This document shows, piece by piece, positions 1 to 10,534 of a DNA stretch of 64,000 nucleotides (position 1 is the first letter of the stretch; every line of letters begins with the position of its first letter). A program made the translations under genes and the position numbers. The DNA comes from Marsupella aquatica (taxonomy: Eukaryota; Marchantiophyta), in NCBI GenBank assembly GCA_973895155.1, contig OZ316898.1, positions 19,654,001 to 19,718,000 of the forward strand. The letters are read 5' to 3'. The notes beneath the pieces are model-generated. The model was not told where the DNA came from and did not search any database. It saw nothing but the letters and a program-made list of their open reading frames with translations.

Positions 1-474
1 CGCGCACCTGAAAGTAAATGAAATTTTGAAACCAATAGTGTCTTGCTAATAACATTTTCTTCCCTATCAAAATCTCCTGTTTTCTAGCAACAAAGAATAC
101 CTCCTCTAGAAAGACCTTGGCCACTAATTGAAGATCAGTTGCCTTTAGAAGAAGCGAGAGTGTCCATAATATATGACGGTTAGTCAAAGCAATTGCAGTG
201 AAATTGCTTCCTTCATTGGACTGCGCAGAGCACAACCCCAAAACTAATCAAATCCACAAATGCTATTGAGGACCATAGACAGAACTGTTGGCCACAAACT
301 GAGCAACTATTGGACTTCAACCTTGACCCACAAGTAGTACTCAATTGCCAAAACAACATTTAGGGACATGGTCACTAAAGATGATTGATTGTTTTTTGTC
401 AGTAAAGATGTTCAAACTGTAGGGCTCCTAGTGTTTTCATTGTATTTACAAATATGCCACTAGTTATATATGGA

Positions 475-690
475 CTAGTCCAATGCCCGTGCATTGCACC
501 AAAGATGTTGAGGTGAAAAAATATGTCGAGCTGAAAAAAATGTTAAAGGGAGAAAACGGTGTTACGGTGAAGGAAAGATGACAAGGTGACATATCAATGT
601 TGAAGCAAAACAAGATGTCAAGGTGATGCAAAACATTGTTAACGCAATGTAGAGGTGAGAAAAATGGTGAGAAAAATATGTCAATTGCGG
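475..690 (-). repeat. Hairpin-ended minisatellite repeat, copy 1
   Basis: Read on the minus strand, a degenerate minisatellite related to 'caacatcttttctcacct' ends in a short palindrome (GTGCA-N-TGCAC at 489-499), followed about 10 bases later by CTAG (475-478) and then T. A second copy in the opposite orientation ends at 13974. A hairpin followed by CTRR|T resembles a Helitron 3' end, but no matching 5' TC end was located, so this class is an inference. Confidence 0.4.
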
Positions 691-770
691 TCTTTCTCTC
701 TCCTCATGGTGCATAGTGTAATAATGACATTCCTCCATAACCCCAATGACAAATTAGAAAGTACACTCTA

Positions 771-908
771 TATAGCTCCATAATTATTATACCTTCAAGT
801 ATAATTGTACACAGGTGTAGAGCATGTAAAGTGGTCAAATATAGCCGCATAATTATTGTACCTTTCAGTGTACAATTGTACAGAGGTGTAGAGCATGTAA
901 AGGTGGTT
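771..908. repeat. Tandem duplication, 69-bp unit x2
   Basis: Copies at 771-839 and 840-908 share 'gtgtagagcatgtaaa' and a common beginning, with a few substitutions. Confidence 0.75.
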
Positions 909-1000
909 AGGTGTGCCTTGGCTTCTACAATGAGGTGTTCCCATGTACCTTGGCCTTACCTACCTTTTGAGTGTGAGATAGAAATGAGAGGAGACACGTG

Positions 1001-1169
1001 GCTTGGTGTACCCTTTGGTCTTCTTTTAGGGTCCTTTCCCCTCCTTCCCCCCTTCATTGAGCTGCTATTATGCCATTGGGATCATATCTCCCTTGGCTTG
1101 GTGAACCCTTTGGTCTTCTTGGGGTCCTTTCCCCTTCCCTTCATTGAGCTGCTATTATGCCATTGGGAT
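1001..1169. repeat. Direct duplication, about 80 bp x2
   Basis: The block from 'gcttggtgtaccctttggtc' to 'tgccattgggat' at 1001-1082 recurs at 1096-1169 with small deletions. Confidence 0.75.
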
Positions 1170-1602
1170 GTTTTTGCCCTTTGGCAGTGTGATATACTAC
1201 TAGAGACCTGGATGATTTTGGTGTCATTTAATGGTCATGAAAAATCTTGTTTTCAATAGACGATCTGGATTTGTTCTCGTGTTTTTAGATTTTCATAAGA
1301 AGGCAAAGCCCAGAATGGTCGAGATTGTATATTATACTCTAAGTTGATTTATCCATTCGAAACTTCAAATTAGGAGTCGATTCAGTCGCAGTTCCCTGTG
1401 GCGGGCGGTTCATATTTTAATGGCGTTCCCACTCATCAGTGTTTTTTTCTTTAAAAATTCTTGCAGCCCACCTCTCCAGGTCAGCAAAGACGTTACTCGA
1501 TCGGGCGATCGGAACGACAACTCTATTTATTAAACGATGTCCTCCATCTCACTGTAGAGTATCTCTCTAACGCTTCCTCTCGCTCGCTCTCAGACTCGCC
1601 CC

Positions 1603-1604
<2 letters not shown>

Positions 1605-1641
<37 letters not shown>
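1605..1641. repeat. (CT)n microsatellite
   Basis: An uninterrupted CT dinucleotide run of about 37 bases lies 50 bases upstream of the Copia 5' LTR. Confidence 0.9.
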
Positions 1642-1644
<3 letters not shown>

Positions 1645-1690
1645 TCGGGTCTCGGATGACAGATTTTCTCGATCAGGTCACCTTCTACCC

Positions 1691-1983
1691 TGTTAGAAAC
1701 TGCGCTGTACTCGTGACATTAAGGGAGTAATAGACCACTCGCTGTCCTTAGTACTATGAGCTTGACAGGAGCGCATTATGCGCTCCCCACTTACGGTAGT
1801 AAATACAGTAGGTGCGCCCCATGCGCTCCCCACTCTGCTTAGTTAGCGGTGTCTCTTATGACTAGTAGGTCTAGGTTAGTAGCCCAGTCCGTCGATCTCC
1901 CTTGATCTGCGATCTCCTCTCTCTACTTATATGGCCCTCCGCTGCATCTTCAGTATTCAGTCTACTTACGATAGATTCCAACA
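1691..1983 (+). repeat. 5' LTR of the Copia element
   Basis: It is 293 bp, begins TGTTAG and ends CCAACA, the usual TG...CA termini. It has 'gtgtctcttatgact' where the 3' LTR has 'gtctcttattact', which is the only difference. A 'ttatatgg' TATA-like site lies near its 3' end. Confidence 0.95.
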
Positions 1984-2000
1984 TGGTATCAGAGCCAGGG
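1984..2000 (+). other. Primer binding site of the Copia element
   Basis: TGGTATCAGAGC follows the 5' LTR directly. This is the complement of the 3' end of initiator-Met tRNA, the standard primer of plant Copia elements. Confidence 0.9.
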
Positions 2001-2179
2001 CTCTGAAAGATTAGCTACATCTTCGTAATCTGAGATTAGAACGATAGTGCAGTCATCAGGTAGAAAGTGTCCCTGATTAGCGCACTCTTTAGACAGCTCC
2101 TCGTGTAGAAACGAGATACGTGTAACTACAGTCTGAGTGAGAATTCCTCAAACTGCACTTACACCATCGGTAATCCCAG

Positions 2180-5100
2180 ATGGACCTACTTAGATTATTC
2201 TCAGAGAGCGACAAGCTCGATGGCTCTGTGAATCACATGACTTGGACCATAGTGGTCAAGAATCTCTTGCGAAGAGATGAACTATTTGATGAGCTGAACT
2301 TTGGCGTGAAGCCAGACGCCAATGGTGACATTGTTGACGGAGGTCAGCACCTGACGGCAGCTGAAAAGCAGAAGAAGAAGGTTCGGGCAACTTCAATCTT
2401 GGCAGCTACAGTCAAGTCCAAGTTCCTGCCCACTGTTGACCGATACAATGCTGACCCTGCCAAATGCTGGGCACACTTTCAGCAACGATTCGAAGGCAAT
2501 CTTCTTCAGCGACAGTTACTGTCAACGGTTGAAACGGTTAACGAGCTCGGTTGAAACGTACATCAACACTGTTAACGAGCTTGCTGGTCACTTGTCCAAC
2601 ATCAATGCCGAAACCGATGAGACTCGCCTAATACACATCGTACTTAAAGGGCTCCCAAGTTCCTGGGGTCCCTTTGTCTCTATGTTTGCAGCTGATCTGT
2701 CTCGCACTCCAAAGCCAACCTACTCCAGTCTGGTTGAACGCCTCCAGGCTGAAGAGTATTGGAAGAAGGGGAAGCAGATCGAGGTGACGGAGGAAGCAAT
2801 GGCTGTTACACGTCACTTTGGTCGAGGTCGGGGACGCTTTCAGCCACGAAATGATGGCTACAATCAGCCACGAGGAAACGGCAACTTTGGCAACTTTCGT
2901 AATCCACGTCCAAATCCTGCTGGACGTGGCAGGAGGCTCGGGAACTGCAACTATTGCAGCAAGGTAGGTCACTGGGAAGCTGATTGTGACCTTAAGAAAC
3001 TAGATGATCAGATTGCTGACCTACAGTTGAAAGCTACAGGCATTCGCAGGTTCCGTCCCCAGGCCAACATTGCTGAGCTCCTCCCTGAGGCAGAGGTCAA
3101 CGAAGAAGACCAGATTGAGTTTGCCACTGACGAAGGCGAACCTATCGAGATCAACTTCACTGAGATCAATGCTCAGCGTAGCTCTAGCGAATGGATTTTA
3201 GACTCCGGTGCAAGTACTCATGTGAGCGGTGATAATGTTGTGTTCCACAATATCACCCCAGGTGCCCGCTCTGATTCTGTAACCACTTCCAGTGGCACTC
3301 AGCGTCCCGTAGCTGGCCAGGGCAGTGTCTCCGTTGATGAGAATAAAGTTGTCTCCAATGTTTTGTACGTCCCGGGTCTGAAACGTAATCTTCTATCCAT
3401 CGGAAATCTAACAGATGCAGGACACCTTATTCTCTTCAATTCTAAGTCCTGTTTCATCTTTGACAAAGATAATCCACGGAAGGTCTTCCTCCACGGCACC
3501 AGAGATCCTCGGAACAAGCTTTATAAGCTTCGTCAACGACTTCCTATTCTCACTCCTCCCTATTCACCATTACGTGTACAGCTTTGATCAACTCCTGCAC
3601 TGGTTACTGAGGTCTCAACTCCTGATCATGCTGCACCAGTCTCGACCACTGCTACATCGACTTCCGATCAAGTCGAACTCTGGCATCGACGCTTAAGTCA
3701 CGTCAATTACCAGATGGTACACCATATGTCTAAGGGCTCCTTAGTTACTGGTATTCCGCTGCTACCACGAGTCAAACGAGTTTGCCATACCTGCACACTT
3801 GGCAAACATCATCGAGAGAAGATTCCAAAACATTCCATGACTCGCACTTGTCGCCCTTTGGAACTTATTCACACTGATCTATGTGGACCAGTCCGAGGTC
3901 CTGCCCCTTCCAAGTATATCCTAACCTTCATCGATGATTTTTCCCGTTTCACGTGGGTTTATTTCTTATCCAGAAAAAGTGAGACATTTGATATCTTTAA
4001 GGAATTTCAACTTATGGTTGAGAATAAATTCTCCCACAAGCTAAGTTGTCTCCTCTCTGACCGTGGTGGAGAATACATGTCTACCGAGTTCCTTGAGTTT
4101 TGTAGAGAAAATGGCATTCGACAACAATTGACTATGGCTAATGCCCCTCATCAAAACGGGGTGGCTGAACGGAAAAATCGCACACTTCTTGAAGGCACTC
4201 GCAGTATTCTCATCGGTTCACACACCCCTCTCTCACTTTGGACTGAGAGCATCCGCACGGCCAACTATATTCAAAATCGTTTAGGCATGAAGGCCCTCCG
4301 TCAGACTACTCCGTTCGAAGCTCTTCATGGTACTAAGCCTGACCTTGGGCACCTTCGCGTGATTGGCTGCACGGCATACGTGCTTCTTCCAGACTCACTA
4401 TGCTCCAAATTAAGTGCTAAGTCTATCCCTACTTTATTTCTTGGTTATGATGAGGAGTCCAAGGCTTATCGATGCTACGACACCGTGCGCCACAGAATTC
4501 TCATTTCCAAAGATGTTATTTTTGATGAGAATACGATGTGCATCCCTTCCACAGTTCGTTCCTCTGCTGCTGATTTTTTCACCAGACTTCTCTCAACTTC
4601 AGATGAGGATCCTCTCGACCAACAACATCGACCTGGGCCTCTCGTCCCAGAGGGGGAAATTCTTCCTGGACCCGAGCAAGTCCAGCATGGCATCGTGGAC
4701 CAGGCCAACATCATACCTGCTGATGCTGCTCAACCTGAGCCCGCTACGCCAAATATTCAGCCCAACATTCCAGCAGTTCCTCCTCCACCTCGGCCGGCTG
4801 CCACTCGACATTCTCTAAGAGCTCATCGACCACCACCTTGGCACGATGACTACGATATGAGCACCAACTTAGTTGAATCTGCTAGTCCAGAATGTGAGCA
4901 GCTATCTCCAGAGGAGGCTCTCAAACATCCTGGCTGGAAAAAGGCTATGGAAGAAGAGATTGCATCTCTCCTGAATATGGGGACTTGGGAACTTGTGTAC
5001 CTCCCCGCTGGCAGAAGAGCTCTTACAGCCAAATGGGTCTTTCGGGCCAAACCCGACTCCACCCGGTTTCGTCTCAAAGCAAGGTTAGTTGCTCGTGGAT

Positions 5101-6509
5101 TTGAGCAAAAATTTGGTGTAGACTATAATGAAACCTTTGCTCCTGTAGTTAAATGGTCAACATTGCGCACCATCATTGCCTTAGCTGTTGCCAACGGATG
5201 GCCTCTCCATCACATGGACGTTGTCACCGCCTTCCTGAATGGCACCCTTACGGAAGAAATTTATATGCACCAACCACAGGGTTTTGTCATTCCTGGCAAA
5301 GAAGGCATGGTCTGCAAACTACGACGGTCCCTTTACAGATTAAAACAATCCCCCCGGGCATGGTATGAAGAAATTGACTCTCACTTAAGATCTACCGGAT
5401 GGACTCGGAGCCTTGCTGACCCAAATCTCTACTTTCGACACCAAGATGGTCAGTTAGTTATCATCATGCTCTACGTTGATGATCTACTTATCACCGGTAG
5501 CTGCTCAGATCAAATTGCTACAGTCAAGGCTCACCTTCATCAAAAGTATCATATGAAGGACTTAGGCCTGGCACAAAAGTATCTTGGAGTCGAATTTCTT
5601 CCCACCCCATCTGGAATGATTCTTCACCAGACGGCTTACTGTGAACAACTTGTTCAGGAATTTGGCATGCAGGACTCCAAACATGAGCATATTCCGCTCC
5701 CAGAAGGACACGTTCTTACTTGTGACACTAGCACGCCCTCTGTGGATGTCACTGATTATTGTCATGCTGTTGGCAAGTTAATATTTCTCACCCATACTCG
5801 ACCCGACATCGCATACGCTGTGGGGATTGTCAGCCGCTATATGTCTTGTCCACAAGAACGTCACTGGGAATCCGTCAAGCATATTCTTCATTACCTAAAG
5901 GGGACTACCAATTTTGGCATTCAATTTCAGCGCTCTAATACGTCTCTTCTTCAAGGCTTCACGGATGTTGACTTTCTAGGCTATCCTGATACTCGTCGCT
6001 CCCGAGGTGCCTACCTCATTCAGCTTGCCAATGGACCTATCTCCTGGTCCAGCAAACTCCAAACCACTGTATCGGATAGCATTACTGAAGCGGAATACAA
6101 AGCGTTATCTGAGGGCACCAAGGAGGCTATTTATGTGCGACGACTCCTTCTGGAACTTAATGATACCTCGGCTATTAAGGTCCCTATTGGTATTTCAAAT
6201 CCAACCATCCAGGGCAATCTTGCTCAGGCCTCTACTCCTACTTCTTTAGACGTTCATTTACATTGTGACAATCAGGGCTCTATCAAGCTGGCCAAAAATC
6301 CTGTGTTCCATGCATGCACCAAGCACATCGAAGGAAAGCATCATTTCGTGCGCGAAAGAGTGCTAGAGGGGGAAGTTAATCTGTCTTACATTAACACAGC
6401 TGATAATCCCGCAGATTTACTCACGAAACCTCTTTCGAGACACAAATTCGAAAAACATCGACAATTTATTGGGGTCACTTCGATTTCAGAAGTAGATGTT
6501 CAATCCTAG
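2180..6509 (+). pseudogene. Copia gag-pol polyprotein, disrupted
   Basis: The frame from ATG 2180 covers the gag N-terminus and stops at 2554. Gag continues in another frame that overlaps from 2436, so a single-base shift lies near 2515-2535. The second frame carries a CCHC zinc knuckle (CX2CX4HX4C, 2945-2987) and the protease motif DSGA (from 3201). It hits TGA at 3585-3587, then continues in the same frame without interruption to 6509. That part holds the GAG-pre-integrase segment, the integrase core (HTDLCGP near 3873, DRGGEY near 4059, GVAERKN near 4165), the reverse transcriptase YVDD box (5472-5483) and RNase H (TDVD at 5961-5972, TEAEY near 6081). Apart from the frameshift and the TGA, all domains look intact, which fits a recently inactivated copy. 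Sequencing error at one of the two sites cannot be excluded. Confidence 0.9.
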
Positions 6510-6822
6510 TATTGCTGAAATCGATCAGCTCTACCTCCTGTAAAGTCTTATAACGCCTCACCACTACTCTCCTCCACCAGCTGCATCGACTCACCCGCCA
6601 CTACTGACAACAAACTACCGGCTCTACCGGCTCTACTGGCTCTTGCATCAATGGAATCCACCGTGCCATTATCCGGCAACCGATGTGCAGCACAGTAAAG
6701 GCATACCCAAGCATCTCGCAGCTTGCACTGAGACACACTATCAAGATGCCAATGAACGACATTTTTTCTCTCTCATCTCGCCGCACTCCGCCTTCTGCAC
6801 TCTGTTCCTCCCTTACTCACTC

Positions 6823-6831
6823 GAGAGGGGG
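6823..6831 (+). other. Polypurine tract of the Copia element
   Basis: GAGAGGGGG lies immediately upstream of the 3' LTR start (TGTTAG), as needed for plus-strand DNA priming. Confidence 0.85.
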
Positions 6832-7122
6832 TGTTAGAAACTGCGCTGTACTCGTGACATTAAGGGAGTAATAGACCACTCGCTGTCCTTAGTACTATGA
6901 GCTTGACAGGAGCGCATTATGCGCTCCCCACTTACGGTAGTAAATACAGTAGGTGCGCCCCATGCGCTCCCCACTCTGCTTAGTTAGCGGTCTCTTATTA
7001 CTAGTAGGTCTAGGTTAGTAGCCCAGTCCGTCGATCTCCCTTGATCTGCGATCTCCTCTCTCTACTTATATGGCCCTCCGCTGCATCTTCAGTATTCAGT
7101 CTACTTACGATAGATTCCAACA
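6832..7122 (+). repeat. 3' LTR of the Copia element
   Basis: It is 291 bp and identical to the 5' LTR except for a 2-base deletion and one substitution. Confidence 0.95.
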
Positions 7123-7871
7123 ATTTGTACGTAATAATTCTTAGGCTCCAGTGGTCGTGAGCCACTTATCAATCGAGGTCTAACTTCAAACATTTCCTAT
7201 TTGTGGACTATTGTTTTGTCTACAAACTTTGCTCCCTCACTGACGGTGTGTAGTTAAAAGTTCTATTTACCTGATTCTTCGGCGATGGCAATTCGAGAAG
7301 GTGACTTAATATCTCGTTAGATTTCGTATCAATCAATCTGCAACTAGTTGCCAACCTTCAGAATTCAGAGTAGCCTGGTGGATAATGTATCTGCATGTCT
7401 GAATTCCTAACGAGTAAATTAGTTTCCTCCCAGTAGATTATTTCCTACCAAGGGGCATCGAGACTATTTCCGGTACAAATAAGATTAGTCTTTAAGCAAA
7501 AACGCGAACTGAATCTCACGACTAAATGCTAATTTCAAACGTTGAGAATACGACTTAAGTCAATTTTAACAGTTTTGCCATGACTCTTGTTTTGCAATTC
7601 GATTCATTACCTCCCTGGGCATTTCTTATTTGCTGTGCAGCAGGTCGGAAACGGGGTCATGTGTGGATGGAGAGCGTGAATTTGAATCTTGTGCACTTGG
7701 TGCGACAGTTCTGCAAAATCCTTTCCGTCAAGGCAATTGAGGACATCTACGTACAGGTACAGTAGGTACTTTGGAACAAAGATTCGTAAGCTCTGGCCGG
7801 GGTAGCAGACGAATTCTCAGCCATGAGTACCGTAACGCAGCAACTGCCACAGTGAGAGTGAGGAAAGGGAA
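7123..7871. other. Intergenic, upstream of the F-box/kelch gene
   Basis: No gene or clear repeat is seen. The segment presumably contains the promoter and leader of the gene starting at 7872. Confidence 0.4.
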
Positions 7872-9204
7872 ATGGAAGACGAGGAGGCGAGCGAGCAGGA
7901 GGTCACCTGCACGGAATTGCTTCCAGGGATTTCCGACTCTATTACCGTGCATAGTATTAGTCCACGCTTGCGGTGGACAACACTTCACACTCTAACATCA
8001 GTAAGCCGTGGCTGGCAAGAATCCGTTCGACGTCACGAGATTTATAACGCAAGAGTTCGCTCTCACTCAACAGACGAGCTTGCTGTCATCAAATATAGTA
8101 GTGGTCACGCGAATTATCCTTATCATAGCAATGACATTGCTCTCTATTGCGTGAAAGAGAAAGTTTGCTATCAAATTCCTGCCTTCGCAATTGTTGGCAG
8201 TGAATTCCCGAAGGCATGCGAATGCGTAACGGTGGATGGGAAAATCTATCTTTTGGGAGGATTTTCACGCAAATCGTGCGTTCGCAGCAGTAGTAAAGTA
8301 TATGTGTTGGATCTGGCTGGGCAGAGGCCGTGGAAAAGGTGTGCAAATATGCTTCAAAAAAGACATAACTTTGGATGTGGGGTTATCTATCTTTGGTGGT
8401 ATTACTCTCAGGCCTTGTGATGAAGCAGCTCAGGTTTATGATCCAGATGTAGATGGTTGGAGGTCGATGAGGCCTCGTGATGAAGCAGAGGTTTATGATC
8501 CAGATGTAGATGGTTGGACGTCGATCAAGCCTCGTGATGAAGCAGAGGTGTATGATCCAAAAGTAGATGTTTGGACTGCGATCAAGCCCATGGCACGACC
8601 GAGGTTCTGGCACAAAGTTGGAACAGTGGGAGACGAGCTGTTGCTCTACGGTGGAATTTCTATCAATCCTGATTGGCAGCCTGAACCTGGCGATAAAATT
8701 TCATCGATATTGAGCGACACTAATATTGCAAATAATTTGGAAATATACAACCCTGTACAGGATACATGGAGAATCTTGCCAGACGGTCCTTGGAGAGATT
8801 CGCACCAAGAAGCACTTTTCATGTCTGAAGGCAAATTGTATTCCATGACTGTGTCCAGCATTTTTGTCTTCGATTTTGAGAACAAATCAAAGACACTTCT
8901 ACAGTCTTGCTCGTATGCAATTGAAGGATTGCTGGATGTGCCGGAGTTAGGGCCAGTAGCAATTGTACCCTTGGATGGTGAACTTTTAGCAATACTTCGA
9001 TACCGTGTCGAGCGCAATCCAATTCAATTACCTAACTTTGGCGCAGCACGTAACCGTCAAGGATATAGGTTAAGCGCTCCAGGTCTTCTTCGGAGTAGAG
9101 GCTTTGGCGTCGAGGGCAACCCAATTGTGTGGGAGAGAGCAGAGTGCTCTCTTTCCTTAGAATTTGTGATGGAGTCAAGCTTCATAGTTCCCCTTCGACT
9201 TTGA
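7872..9204 (+). pseudogene. F-box/kelch-repeat protein, frameshifted
   Basis: F-box/kelch proteins are substrate receptors of SCF ubiquitin ligases. The F-box binds SKP1 and the kelch propeller binds the target. From ATG 7872 the N-terminus contains LLPGISDSI followed by SVSRGWQESVR, a degenerate version of the plant LIPGLPDDIA...VSKRW F-box. A first kelch blade with a YLLGG strand follows. This frame ends at 8420. A second frame, open to 9204, takes over with SIFGGITL at about 8385-8410, so the reading frame is broken near 8380-8390. The second part has VYDPDVDGW repeats, LLLYGGIS and an NLEIYNPVQDTW blade, then a typical C-terminal half. A spliced intron bridging the shift is possible, but I see no good GT...AG pair. 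A recently decayed gene or an assembly error are the alternatives. Confidence 0.75.
8411..8584 (+). repeat. Intragenic tandem repeat of a kelch fragment (60+57+57 bp)
   Basis: Three consecutive units (8411-8470, 8471-8527, 8528-8584) each encode a version of DEAEVYDPDVDGWTSIKPR. The units are near identical and in frame, so one half-blade has recently been multiplied inside the propeller region. Confidence 0.9.
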
Positions 9205-10009
9205 CCAGATTATACGTAGCCTGGTCGAACAACTTTCGGTAGGCGAGGTCTTACTTCGACGGAGCTTGAAATGTGTTTCAGAGTATCTCGATAGGACTTT
9301 CTTTCGTCAAGACTCCTATTGATATTCGAGATTGCTGTTGATGCTCGAGGAGAGCTCACCGGTCCAATTTATCTGTTGTTAGACAAGTTCTGTGCCAAAT
9401 AATCCAGGCATTCCAAGTTCAATGTCGTGATTTTCAGTTAATTTCAAAAATTTTAGGTAAGTTAAATTTTAAAATTCGTTCGCACGCTAGTCAGAGTCTT
9501 TGCACTGTATTAGCTTTAGAAGTTCAGTTCAACTTGAGGAGCAGAATTTTATTTCATTTTCCATTTTTTTCTAAGGAGCAGGATTAGTGTTAAGCACTCG
9601 AAAAGTGTAACACTTTGATGGATCTACGTTTCACATATTCTAGTAGTATCTCCTTTCTCAAGTCGGAAGTATGCTGTTGCCCTTCTCAACGAGCCATGGC
9701 TCATTAGGTTGAGAGTTAGCTGAAAACTAACGACCTATCGTGCCCTGGCAAGTAATTAGAGGGTGGCGATGTAACAACGAGTCCTTCCTAAAATGTAGTG
9801 CCTAGACGAAGAACTGAGTCATCGCTCTTACTGCTTGCTTGTTCTCCGCATGTCAACAAGTAAGGACCAGCAGAGTAGTGTCTCCCAGTTGAGTGGCAAT
9901 TGCGAGTCACAGCTGATCTCGAGAAGTCATACAAGGTCACTCAAGCTGACTTGCAGAGTACGTTGGGATGCGCACATGCATGATCCTTATGCAAAATGGA
10001 CCTGTCCAG
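9205..10009. other. Intergenic, no feature seen
   Basis: This is the space between the F-box/kelch locus and the convergently oriented RCI2 gene. I see no coding or repeat signal. Confidence 0.4.
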
Positions 10010-10534
10010 TCACACATATGTTGAAGGAGGTGAGCTTTCAGAAGAAGTCGGTAGATTCAGTGGTTGACCTTGGTCCTTTCGGAGGAGGACATAGAGAGCA
10101 TAAAGTATACCAGGGATGTACCCAAACAGAGTCATAACCAAGTCGATCCAGAATTCTTTCTGCCAAAACATACACCACAGTGAACACAGAATTCCGAAAT
10201 GTGTTACTAAGGATATGCGATCATTTCAGATCTGAAAAAGCTCAGAAGAGTTCCAAACTGGACATGCAGACATTCTATTGAGCACATAACCAAACGACTG
10301 CAAAGATGTTTAATTAAGCAGTTTATATGAATCCGTGTCGATGGCCCTGGGCATGTGAGACTGCTGATGTAACGTTGTCAGACAAGGTAAGTTATAAAGG
10401 TAGGTTATAAGCACCGTTCTTCTGTTTTCTATTACCTCGAACCTGTAGCCGAGAAAGACACCCAGTGGGGGTAGAAAAATTGCCAGTAGAACATCGCAGA
10501 AAGTTGGAGTTTCCCCAAAATATCTGGGACCCAT
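10010..10534 (-). CDS. RCI2: RCI2/PMP3-type small hydrophobic membrane protein, two exons
   Basis: Exon 1 is 10436-10534 and exon 2 is 10010-10159, giving 82 residues. The protein shows the UPF0057/PMP3 signature: LLAIFLPPLGVFLGY (residues 16-30) in the first membrane segment and LFGYIPGILYALYVLL (44-59) in the second. Family members sit in the plasma membrane or endomembranes, affect membrane potential and ion leak, and are often induced by cold and salt. The donor is GAG|GTAATA and the acceptor TTGGCAG|AAAG; the phase-0 join falls between the two helices, where plant RCI2 genes commonly have their intron. The protein ends in a 20-odd-residue Ser/Pro-rich tail, so it belongs to the long-tailed subgroup rather than the 54-residue type. 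ATG 10534 is the first in frame. An acceptor-like site just upstream suggests a possible 5' intron. Confidence 0.88.

Larger units (their letters stand above)
1..1690. other. Intergenic, no gene seen
   Basis: No convincing coding region lies here. The stretch holds a hairpin-ended repeat (475-690), two short direct duplications (771-908 and 1001-1169) and a CT microsatellite next to the Copia insertion. The open frames present start without ATG or run through the duplications and the CT tract. Confidence 0.6.
1691..7122 (+). mobile_element. Copia-type LTR retrotransposon, near complete, coding region broken
   Basis: The order is 5' LTR (1691-1983), primer binding site, gag, protease, integrase, reverse transcriptase, RNase H, polypurine tract and 3' LTR (6832-7122). 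Integrase before reverse transcriptase is the Ty1/Copia order. The LTRs differ only by a 2-base indel and one substitution, so the insertion is recent. The flanking five bases do not match (taccc before, atttg after), so no target-site duplication is visible. This points to recombination or rearrangement after insertion. The element carries a gag frameshift and an in-frame stop, so it is non-autonomous as read. Confidence 0.95.
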
